Below are positions 23,169-33,300 of a DNA stretch of 64,000 bases, in pieces. The position numbers were made by a program, and so were the translations under genes. This stretch comes from Limonium bicolor (lineage: Eukaryota > Streptophyta > Magnoliopsida > Caryophyllales > Plumbaginaceae), in assembly GCA_023374045.1 (NCBI GenBank), contig CM041776.1, positions 319,325,925 through 319,389,924 of the forward strand, written 5' to 3'. The stretch's first letter is position 1. Each line of letters opens with the position of its first letter. The notes beneath the pieces were generated by a model, which ran no database searches, was not told where the DNA came from, and was given only the letters and a program-made list of their open reading frames with translations.

Positions 23169-23945
23169 TTAGTATATGCAAGTCATCCTATGACTAAACC
23201 GATCTCTGAGAATTCCGTTATACAAAGCCATCCGATTCGCCGGCATTCGTCCTTCTCTCACAACCCCCGGCGTTGACCGTCTATTACTACTACTCCCACT
23301 CTTGTTGTTGCTGCTACTTCTTGAAGCAAGATTAAGTCTCCGTCTGAACTCCTCACCGTTACCGGCGGGATCCACTACATCCTTTGCGAAACTCACTTTT
23401 TTCTTCTTCTTCTTCTTCTGTTTATTCTCATCATCTTTCTTCATCCTACCTGATGCCCGCCCAAACCAAATAATTAAAAAATTAAGACTCGTGAAAAAAA
23501 TAAAATAACAAATGAACAATAACTCCCAACCAATTTCGGCATTTTGAATTTTCTTTATAAACTTTTAAAAGAATCAAGAACGACTTAGAATGGTCAATTC
23601 AAAAATTAAACTTCAGTACAAATTCATGATCACGATTACTTCGCCCTTCAACATACGCCAACCGTAATTTAATTTAAGCAACTAAATCATAGATCAATTT
23701 TAAAACGATCTCTCCTGATCAAAATCGGTCGAATTAGATCAAATTCTCAACATACCGTATGAGATACAGGGACGAAGATCAGAAACTGTTGATGAGTTGA
23801 CTTCCGAATCAACCTCCGTTACAGATGATATCTGTGCCGAAGTCTGCGGGATGGAACGCTGTAACTTTAAAGCAAGGAGAAGAACAGCCGTCCCGGAGAC
23901 AGCAGCCATAGCCGTTGCAAAGAAAACTCCTTGAACTGATGACAT
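23169..23945 (-). CDS. Host gene: small single-pass membrane protein with conserved C-terminal MPANRxALYNGILRDR motif (two exons)
   Basis: Exon 1 is 23945-23756 and exon 2 is 23449-23169; the 306-bp intron (23755-23450) has GT...AG ends. Splicing keeps the frame: 471 bases, 156 residues plus stop. Residues 7-28 form a hydrophobic helix (VFFATAMAAVSGTAVLLLAL), probably a membrane anchor or signal anchor. Residues 30-60 are Ser/Thr-rich. Residues 75-81 are a run of lysines, followed by VSFAKDVVDP (82-91), a Ser/Asn/Arg-rich linker and MPANRMALYNGILRDR (132-147). I recall similar short unnamed proteins in other eudicots with this N-terminal helix, basic VxFAxDVVDP segment and C-terminal motif, but know no function. 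Start choice: this ATG directly precedes the helix and I see no in-frame ATG in roughly 25 codons upstream. It is the only intact host gene seen here. Confidence 0.85.
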
Positions 23946-24330
23946 AATAATCGCTGATGGATAGCCAGCTGAAACGAAGCCGCGTCCTGGCGGAAAGAGG
24001 GGCGGATTAGAGGATAGATGAAGGGGAGGAGGAGGTGACCTTTGGTTGAGAGTTTGGGATGCCGGGAAAAGTGAAGAGAGAGAGGAGAGGAGTGAGGATG
24101 TTAGCGGCAGCAGAGTCGTGACGTCTGACGGGAGATGAAAGAAAGGATGAATAGGAAAAAGTAAAAGAAAATGAAGTTTAAAACCGGGGGTCTTGTTCAG
24201 GAAAAATACTGTATATAATAAAAAAGAAGTTTAAAGCGGGGAAGAAACAGCGACAGAGGAGGTTGGTTGGTTAGTTGGTTGGTGTGTGTGTGAGAGTGCG
24301 TACGTGAGAGGAAAGGAAGTTTTCAACCTT
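23946..24330 (-). promoter_or_regulatory. Probable 5' UTR and core promoter of the host gene
   Basis: On the minus strand a CT-rich tract (ctcctctcctctctctctct, about 24096-24076) lies in the presumed 5' UTR, as often seen in plant core promoters and leaders. A TATA-like TTATTATATACAG lies at about 24219-24207, which would place transcription start near 24180 and a leader of roughly 230 bases. This is inference from composition and spacing. Confidence 0.4.
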
Positions 24331-24660
24331 TTTAAATGGTGCATGAAGAAGCGCCTGGCTGGGTCTTCGCATTTGGCCATTTGTTGTGTTTCTACAATCG
24401 CCCATTTTTCATGTGCTCGCGCCGCAGTACCTCTCTGAACACGACTCGATCATTTTTAAACTAGTAAGAAATCAAGACGTATCAACTTGTTTTTCTTTTG
24501 TTGATAATTCCATACATTAATAAAGTTTTGCACCAGCTTGGCAATACCAAAAGACGCAGGGGAGAGTTTTGAATCAACTTGTTTATTGATCTAAAGTATG
24601 TTTAATTCGGCAGTATTCTTTTGCACAAGTTTCAACTGGTTTATGCATTATTAACTGAAA

Positions 24661-24834
24661 TAATCAGTTCAGTTTATTCTTTTGTTATATTATGGGTCAG
24701 GTACCATTTACTATGAAACTTATTCAAAACAGCATTATTAGCTGAGATAATCAGTTCAGTTTATTCTTTTGTTATATTATGGGTCAGGTACCATTTACTA
24801 TGAAACTTATTCAAAACAGCATTATCAGTTAGTT
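24661..24834. repeat. 87-bp perfect or near-perfect tandem duplication
   Basis: The block starting taatcagttcagtttattc at 24661 recurs at 24748 with no difference that I can see up to gcattat. The flanks (24600-24650 and 24835-24920) carry further degenerate copies of TTATCAGTTGGTTTAT-like motifs, so the array was probably longer. It lies upstream of the host gene, about 330 bases beyond the presumed promoter. Confidence 0.85.
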
Positions 24835-24920
24835 AATCAGCTGGTTTATGCATTATCAGTTGGTTTATACATTGTTAGTCACACTATCAGTTGATTTATC
24901 AATTCAAAATTCTAATACAG

Positions 24921-25760
24921 AAAGAACAACTTATATAAATTTTTACACAATTAATCTAGTTTTGAAATCAATCATCGATCAGCTCATATCAATCAATTTC
25001 AACTATCAGCTAATTTACCCAAAAGTATAAATTGGGGCCAAATTGCAATGCAACATGGTGTTTTTTTTACGGAAAACATGTATATTGATCTATATTGACT
25101 TTTCTTTTCATCAACCGGAGGCGTACAAAGCGCAATATCAAAGTTAATTAGCTTCGCCCTTCAAAAGTAATCGATGCTTGATGTAGCCATAAGCCATTGA
25201 TGTCAGCACGTGTCAACTTGGTGCTATACACACGATTCAACAAGCATGTGTCACTCTTTAAACATCAATCCAAAAGCTTGACACTAAAGAAAAAAAAAGA
25301 GTGCATTATAACACAACAAATACACGCTTGAAAGCTAAACAACACAACTTATCCAGAGAAAAAAAACCCAGTTCGCACTAATGGGCAATATATCACCCCC
25401 AATACTCCGATACCAATCATATATCTTCCACACTATGAGTTCAACATCAGATAAAAAAAAAATCAATCCAACCTTACAAAGTATTTATTAAATTAAAAAA
25501 AAATCATCAATTGAGCCTCACCTTACTCTTTGGAAATCGTCCATCCGCCCTTCTCAATTGGTCACTATAAGATCACATTACTCCGTTCAATATTATAATT
25601 ACTTTGTTCATATGTAGAGAAGTTGTTTTCTCATTGGGAGATATACTTTGTTAATGCTTCATCTTTTGATTGTCAAAAGTGCTCAATCAAAGACATAACT
25701 AGATCAGTCTTGAACTAAGTGAAAGAGACAGAGTATATATGACCGCTATAAGTCTACAAC
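24921..25760. other. AT-rich intergenic DNA, no gene recognised
   Basis: No long open frame and no domain motif. A segment at 25050-25290 is less AT-rich and includes a CACGTG (25208), but I cannot assign it to a known element. Confidence 0.4.
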
Positions 25761-26215
25761 AACGTAACAAACGTTACTTAATTTAGTTTAACACCTATTA
25801 GTTGTTATGATATTATCTAATTATCAATAGATGAAATAGATATTATTTCTTAGGTTGTATAAATAGAAAGAACAACGCGCTTCTTAAGTACGCTTTAAGA
25901 AGAGAGAAAAGTGGATTAACTTGGAGAGTTTTGGTAATTAAAGATTATGGGGTTGTAATTCAATAGAATCAAGTGAGGGTGATTGAATGTGCGATTGAGG
26001 TCTAGAGACTGTTTTTGATGTGTTTCCGTATACTTTAGTATACCTCATTGTGTAACCACTATAGTTTTACCCGAATTCAATACGATGAAGTTCTTCATCT
26101 CTTTATGCTCGTATTCTTTGTGAGTCACATACTCACATCTTTAGATCCTTGTGAGTCCTATACTCAGTAAACACCCGTTGGGGTTTTACATACTATATGA
26201 TGCTTCATGTCATAT
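25761..26215 (+). mobile_element. Possible Copia-type LTR remnant
   Basis: The layout looks like an LTR: an AT-rich upstream part, a TATA box (tgtataaatagaaa at 25856), then about 350 bases with short repeats (gtgagtcacatactcac and gtgagtcctatactcag at 26119-26166). Convincing TG...CA ends and a TSD were not found, so boundaries are arbitrary. It could instead be unrelated promoter-like DNA. Confidence 0.3.
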
Positions 26216-26284
26216 TCAAAAGCTCTTCATAGACAAGAACTCACTATTGCCACATAAAATTATCGTTCATGCCACAATAATGTC

Positions 26285-26885
26285 AATAAGTGTTAAAAAA
26301 AAACAAATACTATAAAAATATAGACAACTATTAAAAAGTATAATTTTTAAAAAAAATCATAAAATATTGAAAAATATTAAATATTTCTTAAAATTTTTTA
26401 TATTAAGTAGCACAAAATAGAATGTAGTTTTGATGACATGATTCATATTCTATTATATAGTTTTTAAATATGTCATTTCATAAATGACAATTACTAATTG
26501 TAGAAATAATAAATTTGTAGAAAAAACAAAAATATTATGTCATAAAGTTAATTACAAAATAGAATATAAGATTTTAAAGACATAATAGCACTAAAAAAAT
26601 TAAAAATAATTTATTTTGAAGAAATAATTTAAGTTGGTATAAAAAAAAGATAATTTTACTAATATAAAAAATGAGAAATTTCTTGATATGCCACAATATA
26701 TTTGGCTAATTAATGAAATGCCAATGAAAAAAAATGTAATGAAATGCAACTATATTTTCCCCGAAATTCATGAAATGCCACTATAGTTGTTGATCAGAGA
26801 GAAAAAAGATATAAGTATCTCTACTAATTAACAAAGTGGTTTGAAAGTATGCCAAAAAGAGTTAAAAAATTCACAAAAAAATTCA
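26285..26885. mobile_element. Fragments of a foldback/MULE-like TIR family
   Basis: Two blocks resemble the long inverted-repeat element at 52110-53550. The block 26285-26640 carries aaaatcataaaatattgaaaa, attatgtcataaagt and ttattttgaagaaataattta. The block 26770-26885 carries cactatagttgttgatcaga and ctactaattaacaaagt, matching the outer TIR there. The order is rearranged, so this is a degenerate or composite copy. Confidence 0.5.
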
Positions 26886-26889
26886 AATA

Positions 26890-27154
26890 CTTGTAGCAGC
26901 CCAATTTCAAATCACTGGTAGATATTGTCTTCTTTGACCGAAGTCTCACGGTTTTGTTTGTCAGGGTCAACCAGGTACACCACTCAAAACACGTCTACCA
27001 TGGAGAAATATTCACACCCATATAAGGAGTGCTTCGTTCACCCTTTCAACCGATACGGCAGCCGTTCGTGGCACACCACTCACCCCCTAGGAAACCCATC
27101 GCCCCCGCGGGTCATTGACATATCGATTCAACCACCGGTTTTGATACCAATTTT
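26890..27154 (-). repeat. Leader-like repeat R1 with primer-binding-site-like sequence
   Basis: The segment 26930-27090 is repeated in the same orientation at 29970-30115 (shared: gaagtctcac or caaagtctcac, caaccaggtacacc, tctaccatgga, gtggcacaccact). At 27142-27149 the plus strand reads TGATACCA, so the minus strand reads TGGTATCA, the start of the initiator-methionine tRNA primer-binding site. It lies a few bases from an LTR-like end (ataacatccc, 27155 on). This suggests the internal 5' region of a minus-strand LTR element whose remainder is missing. Confidence 0.5.
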
Positions 27155-27441
27155 ATAACATCCCTTATTCCTAATTCATTGATTATTCCATTAATCCTTA
27201 CTAGATGATTAAATATTTTCTGGATAACAGTGGAAATTAATGTTATCGAATGTCACCACCGTTATACACCTGGAGGGCACAAGCTACCTCAACTAGCTAA
27301 AATGCACTACATGACCGATAAATATATTTACCTATAATACACAACTTAACACTTATCTCAATGCTACCCATTCCCGTGTTTTGGATGAGTATCGTTATCT
27401 AAATACCTGTAAAAATAGTTATTGTATGGAATCAGCACAAG

Positions 27442-27900
27442 AGAGATGTCAATCTTGACCCGAAACCGACCCATAAAAAGCCAAGTTCGGGTGGAGATTT
27501 TTGAACCAAAAAGATTTTCAGGTTGGGTCATTGAAACCCACTTCGGGTTGAACCCGTCAACCCGTAACCTGGAAAAAACTTAATTAAAGATAAAAAATGT
27601 TATATTTAATGACTTAAGTTAGTGTTTAATGATTAATTTATGACTAAAATAAACATTTAATCAGTAACTTATGATTAAATATAATACATAATAATTAATT
27701 AATTTTAAAGTATTGTATTTATTTATTAAAGAATCCAAAATTTTAAAAATAAAATAAATTTTTTAAAAAATGGGTCGGGTTCAGGTTAAGGAAATATAAC
27801 CCGTTCCAGGTTTGGGTCGGGTTCGGGTTGGCCTAAACTATTTTCAGGTCGGATTCGGGTTGAGCTTAACCCGACCCGAAACCCGATTTTGACACCCTCT
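27442..27900. mobile_element. Non-autonomous hAT-like element rich in GGGTCGGGTT motifs
   Basis: The left end reads agagatgtcaatcttgaccc and the right end, inverted, agagggtgtcaaaatcgggt. These are imperfect terminal inverted repeats of the AGGGGTGTCAA type seen in plant hAT elements. Between them are blocks rich in GGGTCGGGTTCGGGTT and its complement, and an AT-rich core. An 8-bp TSD is not clear (gcacaaga-like versus tacaacta). Confidence 0.6.
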
Positions 27901-28134
27901 GTACAACTACTAAGTATGATATTGTGCAACCCTTCTACACCTTCGGACTACACGTAGATTACTAAGTCAAGCTTACATGCGATTCATTTCAATATTCAGT
28001 AAGAAATCAAAATTATGAATAACGCACATGTAGTGAAATAGCTAAGCTTAAATAAATATACAATAATAATATTTAACATAAATAATAAGATCCAATAAGA
28101 TAATATCTCTTTTAATGGATATTTAATTTTAAAG

Positions 28135-28470
28135 GAGTTCTTACGCCTTCAAGGCATTTCCACATCTTTTATGAGATTTGTGAATAACTATTACATAGTA
28201 TGTGTAATAATTTATGTCTTCAAGACTTTTTCAATAAATCTCATTAATGATAATACTTATGCCTTCACGGTATCTTATCTTTTCTTATTAGGTTTATGAA
28301 GCCACTTATTTCATAGTATGAATAATAACCCTTATGTCTTTCACGCATTTCCAGTTTTTTATGAGATTTATGAAATTCAATGGTTGTTCCATAGTAGTTA
28401 TGATTATATTTATGCCTTCAAGGCAATTCAATTTTTCTTATAAGATTCACGAATCCCACATATTTTTCTC
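28135..28470. repeat. Degenerate tandem repeat with TTATGCCTTCAAGGCA core
   Basis: About four to five units of roughly 70-120 bases. The recurring core is (t)tatgccttcaaggcatttcc followed by tttatgagatttatgaa and catagta. Cores begin near 28142, 28215, 28259, 28333 and 28411. The palindrome-like CCTTCAAGG lies in each well-preserved unit. Confidence 0.7.
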
Positions 28471-28514
28471 ATGGTATATATAATATTGGATATTATGAAT
28501 CATGTCTTATAAAT

Positions 28515-28915
28515 TCCATAACACATTAGGTATAATGGAAGACAATCCATGCTCTGTTATTAGAGGGTGACACATCAGTCGGGATCTTCTCCTGTATTTG
28601 CTAATTGACTGGACCAATGTATCATGTAGATGTTGGTTGATATAATCATAATATATAATTATACCATAAGTCATGCTTTTGATATCAAGGGGATGATACA
28701 TCCATAGGGATCTTCTCCCACATCAGACAGTTTGGCTAATTGACTCGACCAACATATCATATAGTTGTTGATTTACATAATCATAATATATAATTATACC
28801 TAAACACAATCCATGCTTATGTTATTAGCTAGGGGGATGACACATCCATCGAAATCTTCTCTTGCATCAGACACTTTGGCTAACTGACTGGACCAACCTA
28901 TCATATCGTCTGTGG
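28515..28915. repeat. Three-copy ~140-bp tandem repeat
   Basis: Units begin near 28530, 28670 and 28810. Shared pieces are gatgacacatcc, gatcttctcc, catcaga, ttggctaattgact, ggaccaa, tatcatat and tataatcataatatataatt. Copies differ at 10-20% of positions by eye. Confidence 0.75.
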
Positions 28916-29793
28916 TTTATACATGGGAGTTGACCTATCACAGTCATCCACTCAAATATAGGCATGTGCCAAGGTTATAGACGTGTGCCAAGGTTATGCT
29001 AGGACTTCTCATGATTAGTATAATAATAACCCATCATTTAATAATGATCTCATTCATAACTACCTAACATTTGTGCTTAGGTAATACCACTCCTCTACCG
29101 ATCAAACCACGAGGACTTGACACCTATTAATGTTATTCAATTGAACTTCTAATCAGACTCTTATCAAAATGGCCCATTTCACATCTCAGTACGGTTAGTT
29201 CGTATTTGTTCTTAAGATGACCATTCTTTCTAGCACACTTCCTAGAGTGATCCTATATCCATGGTCAAAAGTCAAAAGGTCTATTTAAGTTTGGATAACA
29301 AGTCTATTTGGTTGACACATCTCTAAAAACCCAAAGATAAGGGTCAATACGGGTTTAATAATTCCCGAAATCAATGGTCTATACGGGTCCAAAATTCCCA
29401 AAGTTCATGGTCAACAAGATCCTATTCGGTTGGGTCATAGATCTACCTTGGATCTAAGCCCAATAAAACATAGACCTACTGAAGGTAGATTGTCTATGTA
29501 ATAAACAAATATTAAAAAAATCTTTAAATAACTATTCATTTAATACCATAACTTACTCATTTTTCAGATCATTCATTAACTTACTAAGCCATACTTATCA
29601 TGCTAGTTTACAAATGATTACACACTTGAACATTAGGAACAACCAAAACTATTAAATAATAATATCACTAACTAGTCCAATGAAACCAAACCATTAACTT
29701 GTATTTAATTAGTCAATTCAAATTAATATTAAAGTCCACTAATCACATGTTTGCAAACTAAAACCCTAGTAATTTTGATTAGCCGTGTTACAG

Positions 29794-30337
29794 TTTCTTG
29801 GTTACAACCTCATTAACGCAATGTCACCAAATGTCATTGACCTAAAAGTCCTAATTATCAATTCACCTCCGATTAACTTTATCCCTCAAATCCTAATAAT
29901 ACAGATTAACAAATTATGTTTAATCTATAAAAACAACATCTGGTTACCTAATAATATTAACGTTAATGTCCGCTTTGACCAAAGTCTCACATTTTTGTTT
30001 CTAAGGATCAACCAGGTACACCCCTCAGTACGCATCTACCATGGAGGAATATCCACACCCTTAGTGCTTTATTCACCCGTCTAACCAATGTGGGAGCTGT
30101 TTGTGGCACACCACTAAGCGGACAATCTACCCTACTGAATCCTGCCCAACATGATGCCCACACTCCTCATGGGCTGACAAACAAAGGTGTCGGTTGGGGC
30201 TTAATCTACTCAATTTAAGATGTATAAGAGCTACAGGGCCAACAATAAATTATAGTAAAATACTTGGAGAAAGTGAAAGGTGGAAGAGTTAGCCACGGGT
30301 CGTGAAGATCTCGATTTTAGAACCTGCCAGTCCCTGG
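29794..30337. other. Spacer with leader-like repeat R2; no gene
   Basis: 29970-30115 repeats R1 (26930-27090). The remaining sequence to 30337 has no recognisable domain; open frames are short. R2 lies beyond the start of the probable LTR, so a simple LTR-element model does not fully explain the R1/R2 pair. Confidence 0.45.
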
Positions 30338-33300
30338 TAGGGATGGCAATGGGTCGGGTCGGCGAGTGCCCATTTCACCCGGTCACCTGATTCGTTAAAC
30401 TGGGTGAAAGGCTCGTAAAAGCAGGTGAAAAGCGGGTGACAGGTGAAACAGGTGGGGGTCGGGTGACGGGTGGATATTTTTCCTCGCCACCCAACCCATT
30501 CAGCTGACCCGCTCACCTGTAGTATTATAATATAATAAGAAATATATATTATTATACGTTAACCCTCTTCACTCATGGTAATTTTGCAACCCTCCTCACC
30601 CAATGACATTCTTAATCTTTTTCACTCACAATAATTTTGCAACCTTAATGTCGAACAAGAACATACGTGCTCTGCATCATCGTTCTTCATTCTCTTCTCC
30701 CATGGTAATTTGGCACCGGCGAACAACAAAATTCATGCTCTGCGCCATTCTTCTTCTCTACACTCACGATAATTTTACAACCTAACTAGCAAACAAGGAA
30801 CTTACATGCTCTGCGCCATTCTTCACTCTTCGCCCATAATAATTTTACAACCCTAACTAGTGAACAAGGAACATTCATGCTCTGTCTTCTCAACACTCAC
30901 GGTAATTTTGCAACCTAAGTGGCGAACAAGGAACTTACATGCTTTGTGTCATTCTTGAAATACCCCAAACCTAAATATGGTAATTAAACATCAAGTTATG
31001 ATATAATAAGGCTAAAAAATGCCTTAGAAACATTGGTAGACAATTTAAACCAAAGAAAACACAAGAAAACATCATAAAGTCAATTTAAGCAAATACTTGC
31101 TCTAAACTTGGTGTAACCTTGATTAGGACTCAAAGGTCATTCTTAGACCGTATTAATGCTAATGAACGTGTGAAAGAAATTACCAAAGAAAACCAAACTC
31201 AAAAACAAGTTAAAACACAAACTGTTCTTTAAGACTCCTTAAAGCACATTTTTGAAAAATTGTCTCAGAAATGAGTTTTGAGTGGCTAAATGACCAAGAT
31301 TATACCTTAATCAACATGTGTACTATTTAGTATCACATTAGGAAGCCTAAATCAATGAGAAACCAAAATTTTCACAAATTTGTGCACTAATTATGAATAG
31401 TACCCAAATAGTGCCCAAAATGAGTCAAATGACTTCTTAAGTGGTCAATGGTCAAACCACTCCATAAATATCAAAGGGGGCACGGTTTTTAAGTGGTGAT
31501 TCATCACCAAAGGGATCCAGAATTTTATAAAAGAGGAAGGAGAGTAGAAATGCATTATTTGCTTTATTATAAAAAAATATCTCTTACTTTGCTCCCTCCT
31601 CTCTCCTCTCCTTTCATTCCTTTCTTCCCCCAACGTTTTCTTCCTTCTCTTCTGCTACAAGACCGTTCATGATACAGCCTCCATGGTTCTTGAACTTGTT
31701 TTGCTTGCCAAATCCAACACAAAGCTCCAAATCCAAAATAAACCACATATTTCTCTTAGTTGAGTCAAGGGCTTCAAAGTGCTCTTTTCAAAATCCCTAA
31801 ACCAGAAGTTGGACACCATTGAAGGAGCTCCATTTGAAGAGGAAAATTTATATTCAAGAGCTAGTTTACACTCTCTTTGGTTTAAGGTAAGAAAAAGCTT
31901 GAAAAATCATATTTTCTTCCATTTTCAACATATGGCCGAAATTGCCTTACCAATATGGCTCATTTTATTCCTTGTATTAGCCTTGATTCAATCTTCAAGA
32001 GCTTAGTTGAAGCCATGCCTTGATTCCTTACCAAACTCATTCCAAGATTCTTAAGGTAATCATCCAATTTAGTGCTTTAAGCACTCCCTTAATACTTAAG
32101 AGTTATTTCAATGAGTTTAAGGGTGTTACCTAGCACTCATTAGCTTAATTTGAACATTGATTAGAAGATTAGCAAGGAACAAAACTCCTTGGCCGATTTT
32201 CAATCAATAAAACCAAGAGGAAGAGAAAGAGAGAAAGGCTTGAAACATAAGGTAAATTACTTGCCTTAATGTAGTTTAATGTCTTAAGGGAATGGTGTTT
32301 GGATAGATACCAAATGTAGCCTAGAGCTTACATTGCTATATGGTTTATATTAACCTAGGAAAGAATTTGAACAAGCTTATGAACTTGTGACTAAGGAGCT
32401 AATGACCATGAGTTAGTAAAATGGTCTTAAGGTGAGTTATAAGAACCTCTCTAATTGCTATGAGATCGGTGTTGTGTAAATGCAGGTTGAAAGCTCTAAA
32501 TGTTGGAAATTCAATGTTTAAATTTATGTCATTGAAGGGCCTAAGAGCCATGTCATTTAAGGGCCTAAGAGCCATGTCATTTAAGAGCCTTAGTGCTATA
32601 CAATTTAAGATTAATGCAAAGTATTGTGGATTGATGTGTTTAAGTGCAATTGGTGTTTTGATAACATCCATTAAGGATTTGATTAGCTTGTGTTGATTAG
32701 AGGAGAAAGACTATGCATATGGGCTTTGTAACACCCCAACTAACAACGTCACACTTAACAACAAACTGCAGCAGAAAACTTAACTCATCGCATTACTTAA
32801 CTCATTGGTGTTACACGCCGTTAACCACCCACGTGGCTAACACATATACATTGTATCGGTCTGATGGACCAGATTCCCGAGCAACTACACATTACAAACT
32901 CTTCCCATTACCAACAAACATTATACATTTACATTCCAACTGTACCGAGTATTTACAAAATAATGCCGACAACAATTTCAGTCTTACTACACCTACAATA
33001 TATACTCAATCAATTAAACTACCCATGTGAAAACAACTACCCCGTCCTACTCTCGAACGACTTCCAGCACCTTGTATCTGAAAATAAAGAGAGAAATGGT
33101 GGCCCCCCCAGGGGGCTCTGCACAATGCTGGTATGGTAATCGTGCAGCCCGCATACTACCGGGCCACGCACAACTAATTGTCGTCTAAGCATGCGGTTGA
33201 TTTTATTTAAATCATGCATGAAAACTATAAACACATAACACATTGCATACCCACAACAATGGGGTTCAACAAATCACTCAACACAACAAAACTCGTTAGC

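Larger units (their letters stand above)
27155..29793 (-). mobile_element. Probable 2.6-kb LTR with internal tandem repeats
   Basis: On the minus strand the region starts TGTAACACGGC (29793) and ends with GGGATGTTATA beside the primer-binding-like TGGTATCA, the arrangement expected for a 5' LTR and its PBS. The ends are nearly inverted (TGTAACA/TGTTATA). No coding motif is present. It contains a hAT-like insertion (27442-27900) and two tandem arrays (28135-28470 and 28515-28915). No clear TSD was found and the second LTR is missing, so the call is tentative. Confidence 0.45.
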
